Below are positions 31,511 through 42,704 of a stretch of 64,000 nt of DNA, one piece after another. A program made the position numbers and the translations under genes. The stretch's first letter is position 1. Each line of letters begins with the position of its first letter. The DNA is taken from assembly GCF_000003815.2 (NCBI RefSeq), contig NC_049989.1, forward strand, positions 17,326,554-17,390,553. The letters are read 5' to 3'. Source of the stretch: Branchiostoma floridae. Taxonomy: Eukaryota; Chordata; Leptocardii; Amphioxiformes; Branchiostomatidae. Under the pieces are notes generated by a model. The model did no database searches, was not told where the DNA came from, and saw only the letters and a program-made list of their open reading frames with translations.

Positions 31511-32040
31511 AGGCTCTCCAGTGAGAAAGTGAGCAAAAGGTGGTGGTCGCAGCAAACCTATCTCCTTAGTACATGTCAGAAATCCGTCCTGAAAAAAAAC
31601 CATCAAGTCATACATTCAAGAAGTGCTTAAGCTTTCCAAGAAATCTGACTTCAAGTACATCAAACGCAGAAAGTTAACCCAAGACAGACGTCTCGACCTG
31701 CCAGACCAAGTACACCTAGACACCAGAAGTGGAACCAAACTCCTAGTGGCTGATGTAAAACGCAATCTTGCATCCCCGCCTACACCATAAGCGGGTCCGT
31801 TACAGCTCCCAACGACACGCCCACCATACGGACACTGCCCCTCCGGTCAACAGGTTCACCCTAGGTATCAAACTACCACCGTCAGACGTGACAACGCCAT
31901 ACAGAGCCGAAACTGGTCGAGAGGTCAACCCTTCAAGGACAGTGCGAACTCCGTATCACTTGGACCAAGGAACATTCTTGATAACCCGACATCAGGAAAC
32001 CGAGCGGGTGGAACTCTACAAATTGCGACCAGATCGTTAA
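31511..32040 (+). pseudogene. candidate following exon, frameshifted
   Basis: After CTGTACAATAG the frame reads RLSSEKVSKRWWSQQTYLLS then CQKSVLKKNHQVI, in phase with the previous exon. A shift near 31610 leads to LKLSKKSDFKYIKRRKLTQD then LDTRSGTKLLVADVK. A further frame, to a stop at 32038-32040, reads FTLGIKLPPSDVTTPYRAET. The product is basic and unrecognised. The shifts indicate a pseudogene or transposon relic. Confidence 0.4.
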
Positions 32041-32925
32041 CCACGCCTAAGTCACCGTTAGGGCCCAACCAACAGGCCGCTCTGCTATGGAAGCAGCTTG
32101 TAACACACATCTGCAAAACGTCATTTTCTGATTTTAAAGATGAACCATTTGATACCATCCGATGAAAACGAATTAGATGAGATAAAGGCACTACTTCTCT
32201 CTGGTTATATATTTTGTCGCTATTCGCATATATACTTGTGTGTCTAGTCTTTAAACTTTTTGGCGACGCCTCAGGGCGAGCAAAATGATATAAATTATCT
32301 ATAGACTGCAAAAATTCTAGTAATTGCACAGATACAGGCATATGCTAGGCATATTAAACTCGAAGAACGTTAAATGTAATTTGGATCATGTTTCAGGAAG
32401 CTGGGATCAGGGAAATGATTGAATCAGCTCAGGTGAACTAACAGGAAGCGGGGATCATGGGGGGGGGTGTTTTGGTCAGCTCAGGTATACTGATAGGAAA
32501 ATCTTTATAGCATAGGCAACAAGGAAATTTTACATATTAAGGTCATACTCATGAACGATGGAAAATGGTAACTATATTCAGAGCCAAAAGTAATTTTCAT
32601 GGCCTACTAAATGTATTTTAACATTCAAAACAGTGTCAGTGATTTCTGAAACAACCTCGTCTAAGAAGGCCGTAACAAACTTCACTGAATATTGTATGTT
32701 TCCAAAACTTTTCCTAACATTAGACAAGACCAACAAAAACAAGAAAAAGACAAATAAAAAGAACAAAACTTGGTATGACCAAATTACTGGTCCATTGGTA
32801 ATATAGATCCTAATATTACAATTCTCTTAAACTCCTAGATAAAACACCATAAATCCATTAGAAAATTTGGAAAAGAATGTGCATGTGGCATTGACTATTT
32901 CAAACGAGATGCTAACTAAAATGGG
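32041..32925. other. no gene seen
   Basis: AT-rich DNA with a G-run at 32460-32468. The duplicated phrase AGGAAGC-GGGATCA occurs at about 32396 and 32441. No coding content is supported. Confidence 0.3.
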
Positions 32926-33025
32926 GCAGAAAAGATATGCGAACCACTGGTAATTATTGTCAATACAATCCTCCGAACAACAAGTTTCCATCTAACTGGA
33001 ACAAATGTATCCTGACATGCGGCGT

Positions 33026-33053
33026 AGATGATGATGATGATGATGATGATGAT
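33026..33053. repeat. (GAT)n microsatellite
   Basis: About nine GAT triplets in a row, in the 5' region of the LINE. Confidence 0.9.
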
Positions 33054-33106
33054 CATTACACCGTTTTTCAATACGACAACAAATCTAATGTAGATATTCA
33101 TTCGCA

Positions 33107-33981
33107 ATGAAAGCGTTTAACGGTGGAGGAAGCAAGAGCTTCGGCTTTTGGAATATCCACGGCCTAGGCTCAAAATTAGAAAACGCAGAATTTTTGGCAA
33201 ACATTAAAAAATTTGACTTCTTTTCGCTTTTAGAGACATGGTCCACAAATAACACTAAAATAGACGTCCCAAACTACAGCCACTTCCATTTACACCGAAC
33301 AAAAAGTAGACGCGCAAGACGCACTTCTGGAGGCATAATCTTTTTCTACAGAAACGCATACAAAAATCATGTAAAAAAACTTCCGTCTAAGTCCTCTGAT
33401 ATACTTTGGGTGAGAATAGATCGCGAATTATTAGGATTACCAAAAGACTTATTCATCTGTTCTGTTCAAATATGCCCGAGCTCATCCACCACACACAAAA
33501 ACTCTGATAACCATGTATTAGACATTTTGGAAAACGACATTTCTCAATACAGCACACAGGGATTCTTACTTCTCGGGGGGGATTTAAATGCTCGTCTTGG
33601 TAATCTACGAGATTACGTAGACTGCGACATTGAAAATGACAAGAATCAATTTGTAAATTCAACACACCACTCAGACAGCATATGGATAAAGCACCACCAA
33701 ACAAATTTGGCAGACTAATCTGTGACCTGTGCATCCAAGCTAACCTGTCCATATTAAACGGTAGGGTAGCTGGCGATCTACAGGGAAAGTTCACCTGTCA
33801 TCAACCGAAAGGCAGCAGCACTGTAGATTATATCATTTCTAGTCAGCCCTTCTTAAAACACATTTTAACGTTTCGTGTAAATCCATTAACCATATTCTCC
33901 GACCATTGCATGCTGTCAGTACTCATCCACTCAAAATCTGCCCATCACAATGTCCAAGAAATCGTAGAACCACTAATGTAA
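33107..33981 (+). pseudogene. LINE APE endonuclease domain, one frameshift
   Basis: Frame 1 (33107-33718) starts MKAFNGGGSKSFGFWNIHGL, where the WN-x-H-G-L supplies the catalytic Asn. SLLETWS carries the metal-binding Glu and LLLGGDLNARLG the Asp and Asn pair. A shift near 33690 moves to the frame ending at 33981, which includes KGSSTVDYIISSQPFLKHI and IFSDHCMLSVLI with the catalytic Asp-His (SDH). All catalytic residues are therefore present, but in two frames. Confidence 0.8.
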
Positions 33982-34245
33982 AACCATCGCCTAATTGACT
34001 TAACTGGAACGAAAAATCAGCTCACAGTTTTCTGCATTCTCTAAGTCAACCCAACATCTTACAAAGATTACAAACCATTTCACTCGAAAACATTACTAAT
34101 GCGACCGCTTCAGCCCAAATAGAAAACATTGTCTCCAAATTTAGCTCATTACTAAGAGATGTTGGTCACAATTGTTTGAGTTTGAAAGGACAAAGAAAAC
34201 ATCCACGGAAAAAACAAAAGATGGTTCGATAAAACCTGCATACAA

Positions 34246-34704
34246 ATGAAACGTGAAATAAAAAACCTGGCTACATTGTTTGAAAAGCATCCATCTAACC
34301 CAGAAATAAGAGGAAGGTTTTTTAAAACGAGAAAAGACTACAAAAAACTGGTAAAAAAGAAAAGACGTGACTTTCACCAACAAATGATCAACCAACTATC
34401 TTCACTCAGAGAAAGAAACCCGACTGCGTTCTGGAACTTATTGAATAAGTTGAAACCAGAGAAAGTGTCAGGATGTAGCCAAATATCAGAGGAGGACTGG
34501 TTACAGCACTTTAGTATCCTGGACAAACATTTATTAAATGGTTTCTGTAACATAGACGCTTCAACCACTGAAAACGTAGACACTTCATTCCTTTCAAATA
34601 CAACTCCAATGGAGAGCTCCATATTAGACTCCCTTATAACAGAGAAAGAATTGGACACCGCTATATCAAATCTGAAAACAAAAAATCTAGCAGTGGCGAA
34701 ATGA
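34246..34704 (+). pseudogene. LINE linker between endonuclease and reverse transcriptase
   Basis: The frame contains RFFKTRKDYKKLVKKKRRDF then RERNPTAFWNLLNKLKPEKV and DSLITEKELDTAISNLKTKN. This is the usual lysine-rich linker before the first RT block. It ends in a shift near 34690, where ISNLK-x-x-K-S-x-G would lead into the RT. Confidence 0.7.
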
Positions 34705-35496
34705 TTAATAATGAAATGTTAAAATGTGGAAGACATATCCTAAAGAAACCACTTCTACATCTTTTCAATTCCTGTCTACAAAATAGTTACTTCCCCAAAG
34801 AATGGTCCCTAAGTCATATTGTACCCATTCATAAATCTGGGGACACTTCTGTCCCAGACAACTATCGAGGAATATCCATAATTAGTTGTCTGGGAAAACT
34901 ATTCTCATCTATTCTGAATACCCGTCTAGTTAATTATGCAGAACATTACAGCCTTTTCAAACCACAACAGGCCGGTTTTAGAAAGAAATTTAGAACAACT
35001 GACAATCTTTTCGTATTATCCACCTTAGTTAGTAAATACCTGAGCAAAAACGCACGACTTTATGCCTGTTTTGTAGATTTTAGCAAGGCGTTTGACTCGG
35101 TTTGGAGAGAAGGACTTCTACTGAAATTAAACAAACTTGGGTTAGGGGGGAAATTTCTACTCACTATAAAAGATATGTATTCCAAAACAACAAATTGTGT
35201 TAAAACTAGCCACGGTCTTGCCGATACTTTTGTAACTAACTGTGGGGTTCGACAAGGCTGTAATCTTAGTCCAACTTAAAAGTTTGTTTAATTTATTCAT
35301 AAGTGATATATCAGATGTATTTAATGACCATTCCTGTCACCCTCCTATTTTGCACAATAAGAACGTGTCATGTTTATCATATGCAGATGACCTGGTACTT
35401 TTGTCTGAATCTCAACAGGGTCTGCAAACTTCTCTAAGTAGATTAGAAAATTATTGTGAATCATGGAAGTTAAATGTTAATCTAAAAAAAAACTAA
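34701..35496 (+). pseudogene. LINE reverse transcriptase, palm and fingers
   Basis: Blocks appear in order: PIHKSGDTSVPDNYRGISII, QAGFRKKFRTTDNLFVLSTL, ACFVDFSKAFDSVWREGLLL (first catalytic Asp), NCGVRQGCNLSPT, then after a shift near 35275 LFNLFISDISDVF and CLSYADDLVLLSESQQGLQT (YADD catalytic pair), ending in NVNLKKN just before a shift in an A-run at 35487-35495. All catalytic Asp residues are intact. Confidence 0.85.
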
Positions 35497-36613
35497 AGTC
35501 ATTGTATTTACGAAAGGTGGCCGCTTACCAAAAGACTGCCTTTTCCTATATAAAAGACATGTAGTAGAAATTGTTACAAATTATTGCTATCTGGGCATTG
35601 TTGTAAATTCAGCTGGCACGTTCAAGGTAAATAACAAATATCTACACAGCAAAGGCCTGAGAGCCCTCTATGGAATCAACCAATCCCTTGGCAAAGCCGA
35701 CGCTTCTATAGCCGTAAGAAGCAAACTATTTGACACATGCGTGAAACCTATTTTGTTGTATGGTTCGGAAATATGGGGTTCATTCAAAACTCCAAAATCA
35801 TCCCCAATTGAAGCTATCCATCTAAAACTTTGTAAACAATCATTGAATGTCCCCAAATCCGCATGTAACCTGGCCGTAATGGCAGAACTGGGAAGATACC
35901 CACTTAAACTAGAAGCATCCCTTAACGCCATCAAACAGTATATTAGAGTACGCCAGAACGTGCCAGCTGATAGTCTATCAGCAGACGCCCTTTTTTGTCA
36001 ACTCGAACTGGACACATTAGGGGCTAAATGCTGGGCTTCTGGAGTCCGCAAGACGCTAGAGGAATGTGGTTTTGGCTATGTCTGGCATTCTCCCATATCA
36101 TCTGTCCTAAATCCATCACAAGTAATTCCATCCATCGATCAACGTTTAAAAGATATGTACCTTCAATCTTTCATAACAGCAATGCGCAACAACAACAAAT
36201 TACGAACATACAGATTACTTAAGACTACTTACAACGACGAGAAATACCTAAAGATTACAAACATTCGGCACAGAACAGCCATCACAAAGCTCCGCATTAG
36301 TTCACATAGACTCCGCATTGAAAAAGGCCGACATAACCACATTCCTCTGGAAGAAAGAACCTGCCAATACTGTAACTTGAATAAGATAGAGGATGAGCGT
36401 CACTTTATCGTTGACTGTACCTTATACAACAACGAAAGAAACGTCCTTTTTGAAAATATACAACATATGTTCCCAAATTTCCGATACTTGAATACCACGG
36501 AAAAATTCATATTTCTCATGCAATTAGATAAACCATATATTATTGATTCCATTTGTCCTTATGTTTATAACTGTTTTAAGAAGCGAGAAGAAGTTGAACT
36601 TGTACATACTTGA
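35497..36613 (+). CDS. LINE C-terminal region with Cys/His motif
   Basis: One long frame. YKRHVVEIVTNYCYLGIVVN is the thumb; KPILLYGSEIWG is the conserved LYGxExW block. RISSHRLRIEKGRHNHIPLE leads to a C-x2-C-x(8)-H-x4-C type knuckle in RTCQYCNLNKIEDERHFIVD then CTLYNNER. It ends EEVELVHT at a TGA (36611-36613). The knuckle is typical of the C-termini of several CR1/L2/Daphne-like LINEs. Confidence 0.8.
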
Positions 36614-36745
36614 ATGTATTAGCATATGTAGAGATGATAAGATACTTTTTTTGTGTCAAAATTGTACCTTATCACTAGCACTACGACCTGTACTTAGCTC
36701 GTTTGAGCACAAATGTACAATAAAGGTCATTCATTCATTGTCTGC

Positions 36746-37349
36746 TAGCCGACACTCAAGCCGACTTGTCTGCTAGCCGAGCCTCTGACATTGTTTTCAT
36801 TCTAAAAGCTCTTATTGAAATGTATATTGAAAAAAAAAATAAAGAGAAATGATATATTTGCTTTGTTATTCGAAGAAAGCGTTTGATCATGTCTTGCGGA
36901 ATGGTTTATTCTACAAATTTTTTAATAATAATGTCGATTGGTAAATTTTTTGATGTATTGCAATCCATGTACCTCAATGTTAACGGTTATAATAAAGGAT
37001 TTATATTTTGAACCAAGAAGATTGGTTGATCCGACCACACATGGGCCCATCAGGGTCAGATTAATTAGCTCCATCTGCTCCGGACCTCAATTTTTTCTTA
37101 TATATGTCAACATTCCAGCACAAGCTTCATTTACTAACAGACTTTGACAATCTTTTAAAACTAGCTAATTAAGAATTGAAATAGATATTGTCGCCAAATG
37201 AATATAGAAATCAATGCAAATATCACAATGAATGAAGTTCACTTATCCAACTAATAATATCGTGCATGGAGACAACACAAATTAGATGTGACGATGTCGA
37301 TTTTCCAAGCTTCACGATCTGAGTCAACTACTTGCACTAAAATTTTAAT
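36746..37349. other. no gene seen; small duplication at the LINE 3' flank
   Basis: GTCTGCTAGCCGA occurs twice (about 36738 and 36768), about 30 bp apart, directly after the LINE tail. The rest is AT-rich without coding signal. Confidence 0.35.
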
Positions 37350-37530
37350 GGGCAGCGTTGTTCCTTCATTGCTAAAAAGAAAACAGTCCAACGCGTCAGG
37401 CGGCGACACCTACCAGCGCAGACCTACACACCTAGCGATTACTAGCCTACTTGATACCGCATATTCTCAATCCATTTGATTTTTGTTTTGTTTTTCGATT
37501 ATTACATGTAAGATTGTGATATATAACTCT
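37350..37530 (+). repeat. dispersed repeat R3, copy 1
   Basis: GTTGTTCCTTCATTGCTAAA, CGGCGACACCTACCAGCGCA and GACCTACACACCTAGCGATT match 44421-44600 in order. A further shared piece, AACTTCTTTTAGATTT, lies at about 37607 and 44806. Confidence 0.7.
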
Positions 37531-37714
37531 CTCCTATTGAACAATTTACGGTTGATAAGCTTAGTTGGATTGTTATTGTATTAATTATACTATTTAACTT
37601 AAATGAACTTCTTTTAGATTTCAATATAATTAGCGTTACGATCTATAAAAGTCAGAATCGGACAAACGCTGGATAGAGACTCTTGAGACACACTGCTACT
37701 TGCACGCTGAACCC

Positions 37715-38321
37715 AAAGACAAAGCTGGGGAAAATGGACACCTGCTACATGTACCGTCCGTACCGTATAAGCAAGATACTAGTACAAGACCCAGCCTGTT
37801 ATCTGTGAGTTATGTGCATGTTTGTGAGGAGCTGAAACAGACACTGGAAAGAAAATGCGTGATGATAGAAGAGGCCCGATGGGAAGACATTATGTGCAAA
37901 AAGTGCGAACGGCCAGGCTCAGATGATGTTGGCATTATTTGATGCAACATTTGAAAGATGTCGTATCATTATGTATCTATGTGATGAGTTCCTACTGCAT
38001 GAACTTATCAAAAATACTAAAAGTGAATTTATGTGTAACGAGTGTTTATTAAATAGCATCACTTTGAAGACGCACGGAGCAACTGAACAAGTCGGAGGGC
38101 ACGAAGAAACTGTACCGAAACAGATTGCCGATAAACCTAATCTAACAAAAACAGATGGTAACAACAACGAGTTTTACAGACTGCAATGTAGCGTGGACAA
38201 GCTTGAAGCGATTCTGATGAGTAGAATTGCAAATGAGAATCATAATATCCACGCACTTTCCTCGCGAGTTTCCCACCTTGAGAGTCGAGACCCTATTGTA
38301 AAACACAATGAAATGCTCTAA
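37715..38321 (+). pseudogene. PHD-finger-like and coiled-coil protein, ORF1-like
   Basis: The first frame reads VCEELKQTLERKCVMIEEAR then MCKKCERPGSDDVGII, followed by a one-base shift at 37940. The second frame holds DATFERCRIIMYLCDEFLLH and SEFMCNECLLNSITL. Together the Cys spacing resembles a PHD-type zinc finger, with the C-terminal C-x2-C intact. FYRLQCSVDKLEAILMSRIA and NIHALSSRVSHLES form a heptad coiled coil, ending at a TAA (38319-38321). A PHD finger plus coiled coil is one known design of CR1-group LINE ORF1 proteins. It precedes R2 copy 1. Confidence 0.5.
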
Positions 38322-38343
38322 CGGAAATGCGACACAGATATCA

Positions 38344-38360
38344 GACCCCCCCCCCCCCCC
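38344..38360. repeat. poly-C tract
   Basis: A run of about 17 C lies in the linker after the coiled coil. It is prone to slippage. Confidence 0.9.
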
Positions 38361-38514
38361 CGACAACAACAACAACTAAGGCATCTGATAGTGTCTTTAT
38401 GGCCAACACCCCCACAGACAACAGTAGGAAAGCTCCGCTCCGGGAGCAAATAAAGTGCTACATCAAATGTGTACTAAAAAATTATTAGAAACGTGTTAAC
38501 CAATAACATCTGTC

Positions 38515-39200
38515 CACAATAGAGGAAATGCTATCAACTTTGGCAAGCAGGATATATCCTGTAGGGGTAAGAAAGCTGCAGGAGCAACTAAAGTGGTACA
38601 TCAAAGTTGTTTACAGAAAGAAGAGGGTGCTGACAGCCCCTTACCAATCTTCAAGATAAATGACGCCCAACGCTGCATAAAACCGTATTTCCCAGTTCGA
38701 ATTCTGTCGTGCAGAATGGAAAAGGATGCAAAGATGAGGACGGTTGGTAAATTTTTAGACAGTTCTAACAACACCCTCTTTTTTGTTGTTGTTTTCCGTT
38801 TTCATTTTTGGCAAACCAGGTGTTGAAAAAAAAAGCTTGATAACCGAAAATAACAAGTTCTGGCAATCAGGAGTGGTGTCAACAGAATCGTTGATCACGG
38901 ACCTGGTAGCGTATTGTGGAGGACATCACAGTGCGGCATTCTCACCAGATAGGGCCTTAGCGTTGGTGGACAATATACTCTCAGCAGCGAGGAGGGAAGG
39001 CAATGTAAAGGAGTTTAAATCGGATGATATTTATCTACAACCAAACAAAACCTTACCTTAGACAATTGATCCTACGTTTTTTGGCTTGAAAGCAAAAAAA
39101 AAAAATCAGGTAGTTTCTACGTCACCTAGTTTTATTAAATCCAAGAGGGAGTTGAATGGGTATTGAAACCGATGTTGTGCCAACTCCAAACCCTTCTGCT
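38515..39200 (+). repeat. dispersed repeat R2, copy 1, with coding relics
   Basis: GCTATCAACTTTGGCAAGCA, GTAAGAAAGCTGCAGGAGCA and GAATGGAAAAGGATGCAAAG match 56.9-57.1 kb. The part from 39061 (GATCCTACGTTTTTTG, GTTGTGCCAACTCCAAACCC) matches 53.46-53.61 kb. Coding frames include KINDAQRCIKPYFPVRILSC and, from 38783, TESLITDLVAYCGGHHSAAF then PDRALALVDNILSAARREGN. The last looks like a real globular domain. No family is recognised. Confidence 0.55.
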
Positions 39201-39404
39201 ACTGAAGTGCAACCAGATGAGTGTTTAATACCGGTCTGTGCCGACTCACTCCTATATGACTATTGTCTTCGCTCCAAGGTGGTCACACATCTCAATCTAC
39301 AAGCGTTCGAAGATGAAGAGGGCATAGACAATGTGCAGCAAATATCAACTGTTCCCTTTCTTGCTGCTTGGCATAATGGGGGTAGGTATGGTAAGCAGAT
39401 ATGA
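39156..39404 (+). CDS. open frame of 82 codons, unrecognised
   Basis: It reads MGIETDVVPTPNPSATEVQP then ECLIPVCADSLLYDYCLRSK and VTHLNLQAFEDEEGIDN, and stops at 39402. A possible donor, GGTAGG, lies at 39380. It starts inside R2, so it is probably part of the same multi-copy element. Confidence 0.35.
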   Translation: MGIETDVVPTPNPSATEVQPDECLIPVCADSLLYDYCLRSKVVTHLNLQAFEDEEGIDNVQQISTVPFLAAWHNGGRYGKQI

Positions 39405-39749
39405 TGTTATCATTTTCAGCCATTCATGTTTCTGAGATAGTCTTCTTTGCTCATTAACACTGTTAATGTCTTGAATGTAGAACATTCTCCAGTATTGTTA
39501 TGAAGCAAAGTGAGTATATTTGAATTTTAACGTTCAGAAACTATGTTAAACTTTGCTAACTATATTTTAGCAAATTATGATATCTCTACATGTTTTCATG
39601 CAACATATTTCAGTCTGAGTTACAAGTCTTTCTGTGTAACAGTTTAGAAATTAAGTACAGGGATTTCGAGTGCAGTTTATGTTCATTTTGGGAGCTGCAT
39701 AAACTTATTGTTATTCATCTCTTTGCATCCCGTAGCCTTATCAACCGTT

Positions 39750-39965
39750 GGTTTAGTTTGTTTAATTTTTGGTTTGCTGAAGCGTGTTGGTCGTACGCGC
39801 AAGTTGACCTGTCAGCAGTGTCCAAACCAGAGACACAGCTGTATATGTAGTTATGTCAAGTGCCATACAATGACCGGTGGAGGAAGAGGGTCACAGTACA
39901 CGAGGTTGTTCTCCATCTTTCATCAGAATAATTTACGAGCATCCCTATCTAACACATATCTTTAA
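39750..39965 (+). pseudogene. cysteine-rich motif, copy 1
   Basis: The frame reads LLKRVGRTRKLTCQQCPNQR then HSCICSYVKCHTMTGGGRGS. A homologous stretch at 45195-45430 reads ERVGRTCKLTCQHCPYQRHS, so the conserved core is (C)KLTCQxCPxQRHSC. This is a compact Cys/His array, probably a zinc-binding tail of a transposon protein. Confidence 0.45.
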
Positions 39966-40815
39966 AGGAATTGAAACGATTGTATAAATGTTGTCAGTAC
40001 ATATTGAGTTTAATTTTCATCCTTTCAAGGAAAAGCAACATGTCAACGTGGAGGCAAGGGATGGTCTCGGAAAAGCTTTCCTCCACAGAGTTCTTGACAA
40101 TAGTAGGTACACAATAGGCAGGTTACACTTTCTATACATTTAAATCTAGAATTAAATTTCTACTTGGAACTAGTCAACCATGTGGCATATGTAACAGAAA
40201 GAGAGGAACAGTGATAGATGGAATTTTTTATACAAATGAAGAACTATCTGCATAATCAGTGACAAAATGCTATAATTTCATAAAATGAGGACCTCATTTA
40301 CATCAACAATTGAATACGCTGTGGATAAATCATTACCAGTCTTCAGCATTATTTTGTATGCTGTTGTTGATATAATAATTGTGCCAACCAGTGGGCAATA
40401 AATGAACATTACAGGTTATCATAGCCCTTTTTCCTATTCAGCTTGTGATCACCAGGAACTTCGTTGAGATATACAGATTAATGTACTCTTGTCCACAGTC
40501 TCATTTTTTTCAAACTATCTGTGGTGGTAGCAGGGCTATTTTCAATTCCATTTATTGTTCTGTGAGCCTATGATGTTGATTTTGAATTATGTGTGTCAAT
40601 TTACCTTCTGTAAAAAAAATGTAGTCTTTTGCTGATCTGCTAAATGGTTAAAGCTCGGTGAAATTGAGACAACATTTTGATATAATCTGTTTCCTTCGGC
40701 CCTGTAGTGAGGGCACTGATTAATGAAGTGCTCCACTGCATTAATAAGGCAATATTAACATAATCTATCGTGTACAGGAAGCTTTCTAACGGGTGCGCAC
40801 TAATTCTTTCTTTAG
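39966..40815. other. no gene seen; likely intron
   Basis: AT-rich DNA that ends in a pyrimidine-rich TTCTTTCTTTAG, the acceptor of the next exon. Confidence 0.35.
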
Positions 40816-41004
40816 GGAGCCGTGACAGAGCCCCAGTGTCCAATCCCGATGCCAGGTGTCGTCCTGGAGGATTCCATCGGCGATTTGAGCGTGGAGGAGG
40901 ACCTTTGTGTCGGAGCAGAGCGGGACGTGACATTCAGCTTGATCAAGAGGGGCACAAAGCGAGGTGCGGATAAGCTTGGGCTTCCCCTACACAGCCAAGA
41001 GGAG
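40816..41004 (+). CDS. FLYWCH-MULE family N-terminal exon (copy 2)
   Basis: The exon is bounded by CTTTCTTTAG and GGAG|GTAATT and is open in one frame: AVTEPQCPIPMPGVVLEDSI then GDLSVEEDLCVGAERDVTFS and LIKRGTKRGADKLG. RGTKRG-x-D-x-L is the lead-in found just before FLYWCH fingers in this transposase family, and the next exon holds such a finger. No break is seen in this exon. Confidence 0.5.
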
Positions 41005-41113
41005 GTAATTTACTTCTTCATCTTTTAAAACTTATCATCTTTTGCGTTCTTGTATTTGTAACCCCTAGTTATTGTAGTTATGATCAGTAACTAAATAATG
41101 TTTGTCTTTACAG

Positions 41114-41270
41114 GAAAGAAACTGTACCATACTAGGAGTGTGAGAAGTGGTCTAAGGATTAGTCTTTTAGGTGCAACGCGTCCGTCATCGAAAGACTGGC
41201 GGGAGTCTACAGACGAGGGGACATCGAGCACAATCGCCCACCGGTAGTGAACTGCGAGACAAATACCAAG
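41114..41270 (+). pseudogene. FLYWCH zinc finger exon (copy 2), broken
   Basis: It is flanked by TTTACAG and GTACAA. The 3' part, RCNASVIERLAGVYRRGDIE then HNRPPVVNCETNTK, is a clear FLYWCH C-terminal half with final His before RPP. The 5' half has in-frame stops where YW-x-C-S-V should be. It parallels 13762-13910, which supports a shared family. Confidence 0.55.
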
Positions 41271-42576
41271 GTACAAAAATTGATTGCACTTTTTCTATGG
41301 ACATCATCTAAACAAAAAATAACTTGATTTGATTTTGTAATGGAGCTGTGTGTAGTTCAGTTTATTGCGACATTTGTCCTTGGCTTGAAGTTCAGTTCAT
41401 TGCGACATTTGTCCTGGACTTGTAGCTCAGTTTATATCAGCATTTTGCCATTTATTTGTGGTTACCGGTTAGTTTAAGCTTTTTTAAGTTCATGAACATA
41501 CGAGGTTATAGTTTTACTTCTATATCTTGCCCTCGTTGTTTGTTTTTTTAGTGGAAAGTTGAATACGGAGGACAGAGTAGGCTATGGAGTTGTCTTCATG
41601 CAGGGAAAGGAGACCAGGAATGCCAAGGTCTAGGTTATCTCACCAAGTAATTTCAAGACTTCCGCTCAGAGTATGTCAGGGATTTTCATCTTTCAGAACA
41701 CAGCCCCTCACCTTGTCGATTCAGACCACACTTAAGACACCGGATCACCAGTCACATTGTGACTTCTTGGTATTGTGGGAGAGAGATTGTGAGTGTGGTG
41801 AGCGAAGAGAGTCTTGCAGGGGCATTCTAAGGAGGGGGACAGACTGTGCGTTCTGTTAAGAGTCATTAGAAGCCATTGCATGTGCCAAGGAGGGGGAGCT
41901 GTCACAGCGTATGTTGGAGATAGTCCTCGCTGCGGCGTTTGATGCCTGCGCTAGGCGTATCGCCAATGAGGATGTGATGGTCAAGCTAAATAAAGGTTGA
42001 AAAAAAAAAGACAAACCATGTCGGTCATAACCAGACTACACAGTGGGTACGTCTTCCACTACTAGGAACAACCCGAAGAACATGAGAAGGCAGCAGCTGG
42101 TTGATGAGCTGTAGAAGTTGCCTGTGCTGCTGCCCTAAGAGCTGCTCTAACTAATGCCATTAATAAATTGTAACTTCTAGTTAGTTAATTTCATTTGATC
42201 CCATAGTTCCATTTGATCCCATAACTCCATTAGAATCACTCCATAATGTTCAGCTTAAATGATATTATTGTGATTTTTTGTGACTGTGTATTGTCTAGCT
42301 TTGGTATAACCACGCAGTGGTCGGCATGTTCAGGAGGCAAGAGTGCCTCCCTTGTTGTTTATTGTTACAGACAGAAGCTGAAGTTTCATGTTCACTGAAA
42401 TTCGATACTGACTGAGTCTCCTTTAGGGAAAACAGCTCACGCACTGTTTAATTAAGGTATGATTTCCTGTACAAGACATGACCATGCCAAACCCCATTTG
42501 TATTGTCATTATCCTTGTCAGCAGGGCTAACCCTTTGTAAAGCCTCAGTCTAGTTTTGAAGCCCTGGCGGTGACTG
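41271..42576. other. decayed downstream region; 41-bp imperfect tandem repeat at 41354-41440
   Basis: GTTCAGTTTATTGCGACATT then TGTCCT recurs as GTTCAGTTCATTGCGACATT, then a weaker third copy. Beyond this, coding-like scraps occur (about 41530-42130; VLAAAFDACARRIANEDVMV is the clearest), perhaps the rest of the transposase. No intact frame exists. Confidence 0.35.
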
Positions 42577-42625
42577 CATGTACATGTAAACCGCACACAA
42601 AAAATGTGCGGTGTACATGTACATG
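42577..42625. repeat. perfectly placed 21-bp hairpin
   Basis: CATGTACATGTAAACCGCAC and its near-exact inverse GTGCGGTGTACATGTACATG are separated by a 7-base A-rich loop. One mismatch is seen. It could be a small MITE or an RNA hairpin. Confidence 0.7.
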
Positions 42626-42704
42626 ACAACATCTTAAATACAGGTTCAAATGGATTTCTAGGCAAGCTAAGACCTATTAAAAAAGGGGGGTTCTCACAAG
42701 CATA

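Larger units (their letters stand above)
32930..36745 (+). mobile_element. nearly full-length non-LTR retrotransposon (LINE)
   Basis: The unit contains an APE-type endonuclease, a reverse transcriptase and a C-terminal cysteine/histidine motif in one direction. It ends with GTACAATAAAGGTCATTCAT and a short ATTC tandem tail, a 3' end typical of CR1/L2-group elements. Its 5' end is uncertain: a (GAT)n run lies at 33026-33053, before the first start codon at 33107. About six frameshifts make it non-autonomous now. The clade (L2, Daphne or a relative) cannot be settled by eye. Confidence 0.8.
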
